Shown: positions 7,710 to 17,764, counted from the first letter of the stretch. The stretch is DNA of 64,000 bases from Leyella lascolaii (GCF_900079775.1 NZ_LT556049.1:120372-184371); one strand, 5' to 3'. Made by a program: numbers and translations. The notes: a model not told the origin generated them from the letters alone.

Positions 7710-10523
7710 ATGAAACTCAGGAAAATCATGGCGGCAGTCCTCATATGTTTCGCAGGACTCGCCAACGCCCAGATGCAGATGCCCACAATACCGCTCGACC
7801 CGGACGTGCGCATAGGCAAGCTGGACAACGGACTGACTTACTACATCCGTCACAACAACTGGCCGGAAAAACGCGCGAACTTCTACATCGCACAGAAAGT
7901 GGGCTCGATACAGGAAGAGGAAAGCCAGCGCGGACTCGCACACTTCCTGGAGCACATGTGCTTCAACGGCACAAAGAACTTCGAGGGCAACGAGGTGATG
8001 AGATTCTGCGAGAGCATCGGTGTGCAGTTCGGACGCGATCTGAACGCCTACACGTCGATAGACCAGACCGTGTACAACATATCGAACGTGCCCACAGACC
8101 GCCAGTCGGCGCTCGACTCATGCCTGCTCATACTGCACGACTGGGCAAGCGAGCTGACGCTCGACCCGAAGGAGATAGACAAGGAGCGCGGAGTGATACA
8201 CGACGAGTGGCGCATGCGGTCAAGCGCATCGGGTCGCATGTTCGAGCGTAATCTGCCGAAGCTCTACCCGGGCTCGAAATATGGTCTGCGCTACCCCATC
8301 GGTCTGATGAGCGTGATAGACAACTTCAAGCCGAAGGAGCTGGAAGACTACTACCACAAATGGTATCACCCGCAGAACCAGGGCATAATCGTCGTGGGCG
8401 ATGTGGACGTGGACCACGTCGAGGCGGAGATAAAGAAGCTGTTCGGAGACATAAAGAACCCTGAGAACGCGGCACCGATTGTGGACGAGCCTGTGCCCGA
8501 CAACGCCGAGCCTATAGTCATAATAGACAAGGACAAGGAACAGCGCACCAACATGGTGGAGGTGATGATAAAGCACGATGTGTTCCCCGACTCACTGAAG
8601 AACACCATGGCTTATCTGGTGTACGGATATGTGAAGGGTGCCGCGATGAGCATGCTCAACAACCGCTACACTGAGGCTGCGCTCAGCGCAGACTGCCCTT
8701 ACGTGAACGTGGGAGCAAGCGACGGCAACTACATATTCGCCAAGACGAAAGACGCTTTCGACATAGGCATCATGCCCAAGGAGATGGGCAAGACGGCAGA
8801 CGCTGTGAAAGCGGCTTTCATAGAGGCAAGACGCGCGGCTGAGTTCGGATTCACCGCCACTGAGTATGAACGCTACAGACAGGACTACCTCAGCTCTCTG
8901 GAAAAGGCATACAGCAACAAGGACAAACGCTACAACGAGCAGTTCTACAGCCAGTATCTGGGTCACTTCCTCTCGAACGAGCCGATGCCGTCGATAGAAT
9001 TCCAGTATCAGACGATGAAACAGCTCGTGCCGATGATTCCGGTGGAGGCTGTGAACGAGGTGATGAAGGAGCTTGTGCCGCCTAACGACACCAACCTCGT
9101 GATAATGAACTTCAACAACGAGAAGGAAGGGAACGTGTATCCGACAGAGGAAGCGTTGCTCGGAGCCGTCAAGGCAGCACGCGCAGAGCAGATATCGGCT
9201 TATGTGGACAACGTGAAGAACGAACCGCTCATCACCGAGAAACCTAAAGCGGGAACAATAAAGAGCGAGAAGAAGAACGCGAAGTTCGGATATACAGAGC
9301 TCAAACTGTCGAACGGCGCCACAGTGGTCCTCAAGAAGAGCGACCTGAAGAAAGACCAGGTGATACTCAGCGCAGAGGGATTCGGAGGCTCGTCGCTGTA
9401 CGGCGAAAAGGACTTCGTGAACCTCAAGGTGTTCGACGACGTGATAGGACAGAGCGGACTCGGCTCTTTCTCACTGACTGAACTGAACAAGGCTCTCGCA
9501 GGAAAGATTGCCAACGTGAACCTGTCAATGGACGGTCTCTACACACACGCAAGCGGATCGTCAACACCGAAGGACGTGGAGACAATGCTGCAGATGCTTT
9601 ATCTTTACTTCACAAACATCAACAAGGACCAGAAGTCGTTCGACAATCTCATCAAACAGTATGAGGTTGCGCTTAAAGACCGTGCTCTCTCACCCGACGT
9701 GGCACTGGGAGACTCGCTCACGGCAACCATGTACGGACACAACCCGCGCCTCAAACCGCTCGTTACGGAAGACCTTCCGCAGATAAGCTATGACCGCATA
9801 CTGCAGATGGCAAAGGAACGCACGGCTAACGCCGCAGGATGGACATTCACTCTGGTGGGCAACTTCGAGGAGGACTCCATACGTCCGCTCATATGCCAGT
9901 ACATAGCATCACTGCCTGCACAGGGCAAGATTGTGAAAGGCAAACGCACGGCATTCATGCAGAAGGGTGAGATAGTGAACGAGTTCAAGCGCAAGCAGGA
10001 GACTCCGAAGTCTACCGCATACATGATGTGGCACAACGAAGACATGCCTTATACTCTTGAAAACTCCATCCGCGCAGACATGGCTGGACAGATTCTTTCG
10101 ATGATTTATCTGAAGAAGATACGCGAGGAACAGAGCGCGGCTTACTCCGTAGGAGCACAGGGCTCGGCTTCTATCAGCGACAACTACCACAACATCAACA
10201 TCTTCGCTTACTGCCCGATGAACCCTGACAAGAAGGAACTGGCGGTGAAAATAATGAACGAAGAGGTGAAGAACATGACCAAGACATGCGACGCCGACAT
10301 GCTGAAGAAGGTGAAGGAATTCATGCTGAAGAGCATAGACGACGAGAGCAAGACAAACGGTTACTGGGTTGGCGTGATAGACACTTACCGCAAGTATAAC
10401 ATCGATATGGACACCGACTATAAGAAGACAGTGGAGGCTCAGACTACACAGAGCATCTGCGACTTCATGAAGGAGTTTCTCAAACCGGGCAATCATATAT
10501 CTGTAATAATGATACCGGAATAA
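7710..10523 (+). CDS. M16 (insulinase/pitrilysin) zinc peptidase, secreted
   Basis: A 937-residue exported metallopeptidase. The signal peptide (MKLRKIMAAVLICFAGLANAQ) is followed by the M16 catalytic domain with the inverted zinc motif HFLEH (about residues 78-82) and, some 75 residues later, the third zinc ligand Glu in the PKEIDKERGVIHDE stretch. Two inactive M16 C-type domains follow (segments starting near residues 210 and 690), as expected for full-length bacterial pitrilysin-like enzymes that form a clam-shell around peptides. It is probably periplasmic and degrades peptides. The gene is monocistronic, bounded by a terminator on each side. Substrate unknown. Confidence 0.92.
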   Translation: MKLRKIMAAVLICFAGLANAQMQMPTIPLDPDVRIGKLDNGLTYYIRHNNWPEKRANFYIAQKVGSIQEEESQRGLAHFLEHMCFNGTKNFEGNEVMRFCESIGVQFGRDLNAYTSIDQTVYNISNVPTDRQSALDSCLLILHDWASELTLDPKEIDKERGVIHDEWRMRSSASGRMFERNLPKLYPGSKYGLRYPIGLMSVIDNFKPKELEDYYHKWYHPQNQGIIVVGDVDVDHVEAEIKKLFGDIKNPENAAPIVDEPVPDNAEPIVIIDKDKEQRTNMVEVMIKHDVFPDSLKNTMAYLVYGYVKGAAMSMLNNRYTEAALSADCPYVNVGASDGNYIFAKTKDAFDIGIMPKEMGKTADAVKAAFIEARRAAEFGFTATEYERYRQDYLSSLEKAYSNKDKRYNEQFYSQYLGHFLSNEPMPSIEFQYQTMKQLVPMIPVEAVNEVMKELVPPNDTNLVIMNFNNEKEGNVYPTEEALLGAVKAARAEQISAYVDNVKNEPLITEKPKAGTIKSEKKNAKFGYTELKLSNGATVVLKKSDLKKDQVILSAEGFGGSSLYGEKDFVNLKVFDDVIGQSGLGSFSLTELNKALAGKIANVNLSMDGLYTHASGSSTPKDVETMLQMLYLYFTNINKDQKSFDNLIKQYEVALKDRALSPDVALGDSLTATMYGHNPRLKPLVTEDLPQISYDRILQMAKERTANAAGWTFTLVGNFEEDSIRPLICQYIASLPAQGKIVKGKRTAFMQKGEIVNEFKRKQETPKSTAYMMWHNEDMPYTLENSIRADMAGQILSMIYLKKIREEQSAAYSVGAQGSASISDNYHNINIFAYCPMNPDKKELAVKIMNEEVKNMTKTCDADMLKKVKEFMLKSIDDESKTNGYWVGVIDTYRKYNIDMDTDYKKTVEAQTTQSICDFMKEFLKPGNHISVIMIPE

Positions 10524-10610
10524 TAAGAATGCACGTGCCGGGGCATGACGGCACACAATATCTCTGCGGACGCGGTGTGAGAACGGCGTTACAGAGGCAA
10601 ATACAAACAG

Positions 10611-10649
10611 TCTCCGGAGACACGACAAATGTCTCCGGAGATTTTTTTA
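10611..10649 (+). terminator. Terminator after the M16 peptidase gene
   Basis: TCTCCGGAGACA (10611-10622) pairs with TGTCTCCGGAGA (10630-10641) around a 7-base loop, then seven T. Confidence 0.95.
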
Positions 10650-10689
10650 TCCCCTGTCGGTCATTATACTTCATCCGTATTCAGTACTG

Positions 10690-10760
10690 ACATCAGACAT
10701 ATCGCTTTCCGACATTGCCAAAGATGTAGCGGGCTACATCATAAAAAGCGGTGAAGAACA
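10690..10760 (+). repeat. Partial copy of the MITE-like element
   Basis: The stretch contains ACATCAGACA, then GATGTAGCGGGCTACATC (a small hairpin) and AAAAAGCGG, in the same order as in the complete copy at 61857-62053. It appears truncated on the right. Confidence 0.45.
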
Positions 10761-10774
10761 ATGGCGTCAGCCCA

Positions 10775-11600
10775 GTAGAGACGCAAAATCTTGCGTCTCC
10801 CGAGCAACAAACGTAGCAATAACTGCCATATCCTCACTCCAACTTATTGCCCAACCTTACGTCTCCCGAGCAACAAACGTAGCAATAACAGCCACATCCT
10901 CGCCCCATCTTATTGTCCATCCTTGCGTCTCCCGAACAACAAACGCAACAATGACTGCCATATCCTCACCCCAATTTATTGCCCATCCTTACTTGTGAGA
11001 CGCAAAATTTTGCGTCACTACTTTTTGCAGGCTGAGATACAAAAGGAATATATTCATCATGCCATAACAATGGCGTCAGCCTGTAGAGACGCAAAATCTT
11101 GCGTCTCCCGAACAACAAACGCAGCAATAACTGCCATATCCTCACTCCAACTTATTGCCCAACCTTGCGTCTCCCGAACAACAAACGCAACGATAACAGT
11201 CATATCCTCACCCCAATTTATTTCCCATCCTTGCTTGTGAGACGCAAAATTTTGCGTCTCTACTTTTTGCAGGCTGAGATACAAAAGGAATATATTCATC
11301 ATGCCATAACAATGGCGTCAGCCTGTAGAGACGCAAAATCTTGCGTCTCCCGAGCAACAAACGCAACAATAACAGTCATATCCTCACCCCAATTTATTTT
11401 CCATCCTTGCTTGTGAGACGCAAAATTTTGCGTCTCTACTTTTTGCAGGCTGAGATACAAAAGGAATATATTCATCATGCCATAACAATGGCGTCAGCCT
11501 GTAGAGACGCAAAATCTTGCGTCTCCCGAGAAATAAACGCAGCAACGGCAGTCACATACCCACCCCAATTTATTGCCCATCCTTACGTCTCACGATAAGG
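10775..11600 (+). repeat. Composite tandem array of 66-bp and 110-bp units with GAGACGC palindromes
   Basis: A 66-bp unit beginning CGTCTCCCGAGCAACAAACG alternates with a 110-bp unit that carries the palindrome GAGACGCAAAA/TTTTGCGTCTC at each end. Unit starts read by eye: 10794, 10860, 10926, 10992 (110), 11102, 11168, 11234 (110), 11344, 11410 (110), 11520, 11586. The number of 66-bp units before each 110-bp unit thus falls 3, 2, 1. Because 66 is divisible by three, some frames stay open, but the 110-bp unit breaks them and there is no start signal. I regard the array as non-coding. Confidence 0.9.
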
Positions 11601-11716
11601 TCAGTGCAAACCATTTCCGGAACAGTCATATTGCCATACACACATTCCCTGCACATTACAACATATATATCATCATGTAAGTTTGTTTATAACGCACTGT
11701 AATAATCGCACTTTTT

Positions 11717-11746
11717 GCTTGTGAGACGCAAGATTTTGCGTCTCTA
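11717..11746 (+). repeat. Isolated GAGACGC palindrome
   Basis: Another copy of GAGACGCAAGA/TTTTGCGTCTC, about 130 bp beyond the main array, without the 66-bp unit. Confidence 0.8.
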
Positions 11747-11790
11747 CTTTTGATTACCAATATATAATACTGCGTTATTTTCATGTGTGA

Positions 11791-11922
11791 AACAGTGCCG
11801 GATGGCGCAATGAAAGTTTGCTTTCAGATAGCTAAGCACAACCTGTTTTTATTAAAAACAGTGCCAGCGAGCGCAATGAGAGCTTGCTATCAAATTGCCG
11901 AGCGCAGCCTGTTTTATTTAAA
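11791..11922 (+). repeat. Two 66-bp hairpin units (AACAGTGCC...CCTGTTTT)
   Basis: Units start at 11791 and 11857, and a third partial start is at 11923. Each has an AGCGAGCGCAATGAGAGCTT-like stem region and ends in CCTGTTTTT-ATTAAAAAC. The same unit, also at 66-bp spacing, recurs at 58905-59036. Confidence 0.8.
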
Positions 11923-12050
11923 AACACCCCATAATTCACTGTAAACTTATGATGACCGGTAAGGGATAATACGCGATGTCGCTTTTGTTTTTACTATAAC
12001 AAGGCTGGTGAGCATAATGTATGCATTGATAATAATACCGCAACCGCACA

Positions 12051-12310
12051 CATATATATTATATACCACACACATATATATTATATAATGTATAAAGGAC
12101 GGTGCTACATGCACTAAGAATATATTATATAATGTATCAGAAACAATGCGATACGGACACCATATATATTATATAATGTATAAAGGACGGTGCTACATGC
12201 ACTAAGAATATATTATATAATGTATCAGAAACAATGCGATACGGACAACATATATATTATATAATGTATAAAGGTCTGTGCGGTATTGTCAGCATATATT
12301 TAATATAATG
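12051..12310 (+). repeat. AT-rich tandem array with 22/44/88-bp periods
   Basis: The core ATATATTATATAATG recurs at 12076, 12120, 12164, 12208 and 12252, 44 bp apart. Two kinds of 44-bp unit alternate, giving an 88-bp period. An additional partial core sits 22 bp before the first (CATATATATT at 12051). It lies just downstream of the secDF terminator, in a gene-free stretch. No reading frame is credible. Confidence 0.85.
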
Positions 12311-12338
12311 TGTGTATGGAAGGAAAAAAAAGACATAA

Positions 12339-12376
12339 AAAAAGGTTGCATTCCTGAAACGGTATGCAACCTTTAA
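12339..12376 (-). terminator. Terminator of secDF
   Basis: On the minus strand AAAGGTTGCAT (12364-12374) pairs with ATGCAACCTTT (12341-12351), followed by a T-run. Confidence 0.92.
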
Positions 12377-12400
12377 CTATAAAATTATGAAAGAGTTGTC

Positions 12401-15391
12401 TTACTTATTCCTTGCCACCGCGTCTTTCTCACGTATCTTACGACCCAATGTGAAGTAAGCTACAGGGGCTGCAATGAATATTGAGGAGAACGTACCGAAT
12501 ACGATACCCAGAATCATTGCAAGCGAGAAGCTGCGTATACTCTCACCTCCGAAGAACAGAATGACGATGAGCACGAGCAGAGTAGAGGAACCGGTGTTGA
12601 TTGTACGTGCAAGAGTCTGGTTGAGTGAATCGTTGAACAGCGTCCACTTGTCACGGTTCATGTACAACTGCATGTTCTCACGTATACGGTCGAACACAAC
12701 CACCTTGTCGTTGATGGAGTAACCGATAACCGTCAGTATGGCTCCGATGAATGTCTGGTCTATCTCGAGCGACATCGGCAGAATGCCCCACATCAGCGAG
12801 TATACACCCAGAACGAATATCGTATCGAATGCCAGTGCGGCTGTCGAACCGATTGAGAATGCCACGTTGCGGAAACGTAACAGGATGTAAAGGAATATCG
12901 CTACGATTGCCACAAGCACACTGATGATGGCTCCGTAGGTGATGTCCTTGGCGACAGACGGACCGACCTTTGCGCTGCTTATGATGGAACCGCCCTCACG
13001 TATGTCCGGATTTCTGAACTTGGAGATATCCTTCTGTGTGATAAGACCGGCTGACGAAAGCGACTTGAAGAGTATGCTCTCCACCTCGGCATCAACGTTC
13101 TGGTCGTTGGACTCTATCTTGTAGTTGGTGTTCACACGTATTGTCTTGCCGTCAACACCTATGGCTATGGCACTGAAAGTGGATTCGCCGAAAGCTCCGT
13201 CGAGTGCTTCACGAACCTGCTCGGGCTCTACCTTCTGCTCAAAACGCAGCACGAAATTGCGTCCTCCTGTGAAGTCGATACTCTTGCTGAAGCCGCGCCA
13301 GAAGAAACTTACGAAGAAGATGAGCGTCAGAACACCCCAAACGGTGAACGAACGCTTGTAGCCTCCCATGAAGTTGAAGTTGGTGTTCTGAGGCATCTTG
13401 CGCGAGATGGATGTGGAGAACGTGAGGTTCTGCCACTTGTCGCGCTTCATCTGATGGTCGTAAACAAGACGTGTCAGGTATACTGCGGTAAAGAACGAAC
13501 AGCAGATACCGATTATCAGTGTTATGGCGAAGCCTCGGATAGGACCTGTTCCGAACACTGCGAGAATCACACCTGTGATGATTGACGTCAGGTTGGAGTC
13601 GAAGATAGCTGAGAAGGCGTTCTTATAACCAGCCTGCAATGCAGTCTTCACGTTCAAGCCTTTCTGCAGTTCTTCCTTCGCACGTTCATATATGAGCACG
13701 TTGGCATCGACCGCCATACCGAGAGAAAGCAACAGACCGGCTATTCCAGGCATGGTAAGCGCGGTCTGGAAGGAGCTCATCACACCCAACGTAAAGAAGA
13801 GGTTGAACAGCAGAGCCATGTTGGCGAGCAGTCCGGGGATTACGTTATAGAGGATAATCATGTAAATCATGAGGATGACAAACGCTATAACGAACGATAT
13901 AAGACCCTGTTGTATGGACTGGGCACCGAGCGACGGACCTACGATATCTTCCTGTACGATGCGTGCGGGAGCTGGCATACGTCCCGATCTAAGCGTGTTT
14001 GCAAGGTCCTTTGTATCCTCAATCGTGAAGTTACCAGTTATGGCTGAGCTTCCGCCGGTGATTTCACCGTTAACGCGGGGAGCCGAGTAGACGCTTCCGT
14101 CAAGTACGATTGCTATTGCCTTTCCGATGTTTGCCTTTGTCATAGCTGCCCAACGGCGTGCGCCCTCTGTGTTCATTCTCATGCTCACCTCAGGCGCGCC
14201 TGTCATATGGTTGAACTCATCAGTAGCTTCTGTAACGACATCTCCTTCCAGCGGAGCGCGTCCGTTGGTGGTCGTCACCTTGATGGCATGCAGCTCGTAC
14301 ATGTTCTTCACGCTCAGACCGTCACTCGGTTTGGCACTCCAAAGCAGCTTGCAGTCGGACGGAAGAATCTTCTTCGCCATTGCGGAATAGATTATCTTGT
14401 CCACTGCGGCTGTGTCGAGAACGTTGGCATAACCCACGACACTGAGTGAGTTAGCGCCTGTAGTGGTGAGCATGGAGAGCAGCGGATTTGCCTTCTTTGC
14501 CTCTTCCGATACTTTAGAGGCAGAGGTCTTGGCAGCCTCAGCAACCTTTCCCTTCAGCTCAAACTTGCTGTTCTGTGCCTTTGCGGCAGTCTCCTTCTTT
14601 GCTGAAGTGGTGTCAACGGCAGCAGTGTCAGCCTCTTCCGGACCGTTATTGGCGAGCGTCTGGTCTATCTGGACAAGGTAAGGAATTATCTCTTCGGCAT
14701 TGTATGTCTCCCAGAACTCGAGGTTTGCGCTACCCTGAAGAAGCCGGCGTATACGTTCAGGCTCGCGTATTCCAGGCATCTCAACCATGATACGGCCTTC
14801 CTGTCCTTCAAGTTTCTGGATGTTGGGCTGAACGACTCCGAACTTGTCTATACGTGTGCGGACAACCGTAAAAGAGTTGTCTATCGCAGCCTTTATCTCT
14901 TCGCGCAGCACTTTCTCCACGTCCTTGTCAGAGCTTACAGGCGAAACCTTACCCTGAAGTCTTTGTGTTGCGAACAGTTCAGAGAGGTGATGACCGGGCG
15001 CGTTTCTCTTGTACGCCTCGATAAAGAGGCTCAGAAAGTCCTTCTGGCTTGCCTCTTCCTCAGCCTTGGCTTCATTGAGCGACTTCACGAAAGCAGCGTC
15101 GGTCTTATGCTCGGCAAGCGCTGCCACAACGTCCGGAACACTTACTTCGAGGACAACATTCATACCGCCTTTAAGGTCAAGACCAAGTCCGATCTGCGTC
15201 TCAAGGCAATCCTGATAAGAATAAATTCCGAGATACTTCACAGAGTCTTTGTAGTCCTGCTGTGCAATCGGGTCCTTTATCTTTGCAATCTGGCTGTCAT
15301 AGTAGCTTGTGGCAACCGAGAATGACAAATAAAAGATGCTTGCAAGCGTCAACAAGACAGCTGTTACAATTACAATTCCTTTGTTTTGCAT
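12401..15391 (-). CDS. secDF: SecDF fusion, protein translocase accessory subunit
   Basis: A 996-residue fusion of SecD and SecF, which use the proton gradient to pull exported proteins from the SecYEG channel. The N-terminal helix (VTAVLLTLASIFYLSF) is followed by the SecD motif LGLDLKGGMNVVLEV (about residue 70). After a large periplasmic domain comes the SecD membrane bundle (MPGIAGLLLSLGMAVDANVL near residue 550). The SecF part starts near residue 680 with the conserved DFTGGRNFVLRF and ends with its own bundle (TVIGYSINDKVVVFDRIREN near 900). The single-chain form is usual in Bacteroidetes. The periplasmic part has a Lys/Ala-rich insertion (about residues 265-305). Monocistronic. Confidence 0.97.
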   Translation of the reverse strand: MQNKGIVIVTAVLLTLASIFYLSFSVATSYYDSQIAKIKDPIAQQDYKDSVKYLGIYSYQDCLETQIGLGLDLKGGMNVVLEVSVPDVVAALAEHKTDAAFVKSLNEAKAEEEASQKDFLSLFIEAYKRNAPGHHLSELFATQRLQGKVSPVSSDKDVEKVLREEIKAAIDNSFTVVRTRIDKFGVVQPNIQKLEGQEGRIMVEMPGIREPERIRRLLQGSANLEFWETYNAEEIIPYLVQIDQTLANNGPEEADTAAVDTTSAKKETAAKAQNSKFELKGKVAEAAKTSASKVSEEAKKANPLLSMLTTTGANSLSVVGYANVLDTAAVDKIIYSAMAKKILPSDCKLLWSAKPSDGLSVKNMYELHAIKVTTTNGRAPLEGDVVTEATDEFNHMTGAPEVSMRMNTEGARRWAAMTKANIGKAIAIVLDGSVYSAPRVNGEITGGSSAITGNFTIEDTKDLANTLRSGRMPAPARIVQEDIVGPSLGAQSIQQGLISFVIAFVILMIYMIILYNVIPGLLANMALLFNLFFTLGVMSSFQTALTMPGIAGLLLSLGMAVDANVLIYERAKEELQKGLNVKTALQAGYKNAFSAIFDSNLTSIITGVILAVFGTGPIRGFAITLIIGICCSFFTAVYLTRLVYDHQMKRDKWQNLTFSTSISRKMPQNTNFNFMGGYKRSFTVWGVLTLIFFVSFFWRGFSKSIDFTGGRNFVLRFEQKVEPEQVREALDGAFGESTFSAIAIGVDGKTIRVNTNYKIESNDQNVDAEVESILFKSLSSAGLITQKDISKFRNPDIREGGSIISSAKVGPSVAKDITYGAIISVLVAIVAIFLYILLRFRNVAFSIGSTAALAFDTIFVLGVYSLMWGILPMSLEIDQTFIGAILTVIGYSINDKVVVFDRIRENMQLYMNRDKWTLFNDSLNQTLARTINTGSSTLLVLIVILFFGGESIRSFSLAMILGIVFGTFSSIFIAAPVAYFTLGRKIREKDAVARNK

Positions 15392-15438
15392 TTTGATATA
15401 TTGTTATTAATTATTTTATTTTTCTATGTATAGACGTG

Positions 15439-15446
15439 CAAAGATA
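15439..15446 (-). promoter_or_regulatory. -7 box of secDF
   Basis: TATCTTTG on the minus strand, 48 bases before the start codon; a TTTTCG lies near the expected -33 position. Confidence 0.5.
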
Positions 15447-15511
15447 ATATTTTTTTCACATTACGAAAAATTTATGCACCTAATTATATATATTTTAAGG
15501 CATTATGAAGT

Positions 15512-16603
15512 TTATTTCCACGTATCGCCGTGTTTTTCCAACCAGCATATTATAGGATAATGGTCGGACGCCTTTATCTTGCTGTCTACAACACAGCGCA
15601 CGGGCTTCCAGTCGTCGGAACACATGATATTGTCTATCCGGACATAGAATCCGCTCTCGTGATAGGATATTCCCGGTCCGTTGCCGCTTGCCACATAGCA
15701 GTCTGTGAGTTCGTCGGCAATGACTCGGCGGACATAAGATATGGGACTGTCGTTGAAGTCTCCGCACAGTATGATGCTCTTTCCCTTGTTGTCACGTATA
15801 TACCGCGCCACTGCCTCTGCCTGCGGAGCGCGCACCGCCGAAGCCGTTCCAAGTTTATGGACAAGTTTCTGTGACTCGCTCCTTGCTGAGTCCTTCTCCA
15901 TCCGTCCCTTCATCATCGACTTGAAATTGCTTTTCTCATCGTCTGAAAGACCGATAGACTCGAGGTGGTTGGCAATGAATATCAGAGTGTCGCCCCGCAC
16001 GTTCAGTGTGAACGCAGCCGAATGATTGTTTTTTGATTCGTAGCTAATGCGCTTCTTTCCCAATATCGGGAATTTGCTGAAAAGAGTTATCACGTCCGAG
16101 CTTCCGGAAGGCTTCACGGTGTCGCTGTAAGCATACACCGCAGTCATCCGGCTGTACATCCTGTCGCGCTTGTCCGTTGTCGTGCCACTTTCCTGAAGGC
16201 ATACGATATCGGAATTCTGCTCAAGGATGTATTCCACAATCTCACTCGGCTTGTCCGCGTCGCTCCAGTCCCTGAAGTTCCAGACATTGTAAGACATCAC
16301 TTTCACCGTTCCGGGCGGAAGAGACCCGTTTATATTCAGCGGTGTATACACTCTTACGGGTGAATAACACACGACGAATCCCGCAAAGGGGATTATCACC
16401 CGCTTTATGCTGAACACTATCCAGAACGCCGTAAAAGCGAGGTTTATGCAAAGAAAGAGTGGAAACGTGAGTCCTACAGTCGCCAGCAGAGGATGGTCTA
16501 CAGGGTTGAACACATCGCTGTGACCTACAAGAAACATCACGATTATTGTCGCGATGTTTGCCCCGGCAATGATTTGCAGTGTCAGTTTCCCAAGACATTT
16601 CAT
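15512..16603 (-). CDS. Membrane-anchored endonuclease/exonuclease/phosphatase-fold protein
   Basis: A 363-residue protein with three N-terminal membrane helices (to about residue 85) and a C-terminal EEP domain. Domain motifs are VMSYNVWNFRDW (Asn, about residue 105), DIVCLQESG (metal Glu), NHLESIG and CGDFNDSP, with SDHYPI near the end (catalytic His). The active domain should lie outside the cytoplasm. EEP proteins of this shape may act on phospholipids, nucleic acids or other phosphodiesters; the substrate cannot be read from sequence. The gene follows the rhomboid gene after 13 bp and is probably cotranscribed with it. Confidence 0.88.
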   Translation of the reverse strand: MKCLGKLTLQIIAGANIATIIVMFLVGHSDVFNPVDHPLLATVGLTFPLFLCINLAFTAFWIVFSIKRVIIPFAGFVVCYSPVRVYTPLNINGSLPPGTVKVMSYNVWNFRDWSDADKPSEIVEYILEQNSDIVCLQESGTTTDKRDRMYSRMTAVYAYSDTVKPSGSSDVITLFSKFPILGKKRISYESKNNHSAAFTLNVRGDTLIFIANHLESIGLSDDEKSNFKSMMKGRMEKDSARSESQKLVHKLGTASAVRAPQAEAVARYIRDNKGKSIILCGDFNDSPISYVRRVIADELTDCYVASGNGPGISYHESGFYVRIDNIMCSDDWKPVRCVVDSKIKASDHYPIICWLEKHGDTWK

Positions 16604-16616
16604 CCCACTACCGCCT

Positions 16617-17549
16617 TTATTTTCTGTTGCTGCTGTCGAAGAGAGTCTGCTTTTCCTCCTTTGTCAAGCTGTCATATCCGTTTCTCCGTATCTTGTCGAG
16701 TATGCGGTCTATCTCCTCCTGTTCCGCTTTCTTATGCGCGTTGTACTCCCAGTCGGGGTCGGAACCGGCAGACTGGCGTCCGGTGTCGCTCCTGCGGTTT
16801 GCCGTCCATCTGTTTCTCTGCCTCTCCCATGAGGCGCGCATGCTGTCGAAAAACTGCGTTCCGCCGTCCATGCCGTATCCTGTGCCCGGATGCGAACGCC
16901 AATAGCGTATCATCATATAGCCGAAAGCCATACCTCCGAGGTGCGCAAGATGCGCAACACCATCGCCCGGTGTGGAGAGAGCCTGCGCCACCTCAAGTCC
17001 CGCATATATGATGACGAACCACTTAGCCTTTATGGGGAACGGGAAGGGAAATATGAAAATGCGCTGTTCGGGGAATATCATTCCGAATGCGAGCAGTATG
17101 CCGTACACCGCACCGGAGGCACCCACGGTCGTCCACGTGTTGAGTCCCTCCGCGTTGGCTTCAGCCACCTGCAGCAGTTCAAACATCCCTATGCCCGGCA
17201 CCTGCTGCGCCGCGATGACATGGAACTGCACAAACTGCGCCAGCTCCTGAAAAAGTCCGGCACCCACACCGCACGCCATGTAATAGAAAAGGAACTTCTT
17301 CGGTCCCCATACATTCTCCACCACGCACCCGAACATCCACAAAGCGAACATGTTGAGAAACAGATGCATGAATCCCGCATGCATGAACATGTAAGTGAAG
17401 AACTGGTAGAAATGAAAGTCGGGAGCAAGAAAGAAATGCAGCCCGAACACATCATTCAAGTCTAAACCGCGCCACATCACCAACGTGGCAAGATATACTA
17501 TGACATTGATGATAAGGAGATTCTTGGTTATCTTTGGAATATTGAACAT
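16617..17549 (-). CDS. Rhomboid-family intramembrane serine protease
   Basis: A 310-residue protein of six transmembrane helices with a cytoplasmic tail. Rhomboids cut other membrane proteins within the bilayer. Visible hallmarks are MHAGFMHLFLNMFALWMFG (WR-loop/helix 2 region), the catalytic Ser in GASGAVYGILLAFG and the catalytic His in HLAHLGGMAFGYMM. The tail after about residue 215 is polar and ends with a charged helix (IDRILDKIRRNGYDSLTKEE), as in other Bacteroidetes rhomboids. It is the first gene of a pair with the EEP protein. Substrate unknown. Confidence 0.93.
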   Translation of the reverse strand: MFNIPKITKNLLIINVIVYLATLVMWRGLDLNDVFGLHFFLAPDFHFYQFFTYMFMHAGFMHLFLNMFALWMFGCVVENVWGPKKFLFYYMACGVGAGLFQELAQFVQFHVIAAQQVPGIGMFELLQVAEANAEGLNTWTTVGASGAVYGILLAFGMIFPEQRIFIFPFPFPIKAKWFVIIYAGLEVAQALSTPGDGVAHLAHLGGMAFGYMMIRYWRSHPGTGYGMDGGTQFFDSMRASWERQRNRWTANRRSDTGRQSAGSDPDWEYNAHKKAEQEEIDRILDKIRRNGYDSLTKEEKQTLFDSSNRK

Positions 17550-17672
17550 ACGAAATATCTGTAATTAAATGAACACGAGGGCAAAATTACGAAAAAATAT
17601 CTGTTATACTGAATAAAAAAAGGGTGTAAACCGTTTTTTTTCAGAAATAAGTTCATTTTTTTTTATTTTTTG

Positions 17673-17703
17673 TTTGATTTATGAAAGTATTGATTTATAT
17701 TTG
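17673..17703 (+). promoter_or_regulatory. Promoter of the HU gene
   Basis: TTTG (17673-17676), 19-base spacer, TATATTTG (17696-17703). A textbook Bacteroidetes promoter in a very AT-rich stretch, giving a leader of about 55 nt. Confidence 0.8.
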
Positions 17704-17764
17704 TTCCCGATAAGAATACTGGCAATAAAGAAACTACATATTTAATCATTTAAAATTCATAATT

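Noticed and set aside
10791..11240. A 149-codon open frame on the plus strand with a repeated 22-residue pattern
   Set aside because: It arises because the 66-bp unit is divisible by three. The 110-bp units break the frame, similar frames open in other units, and there is no promoter or matching family.
10775..11600. CRISPR array
   Set aside because: The units repeat along their whole length without unique spacers, and no cas genes are present.
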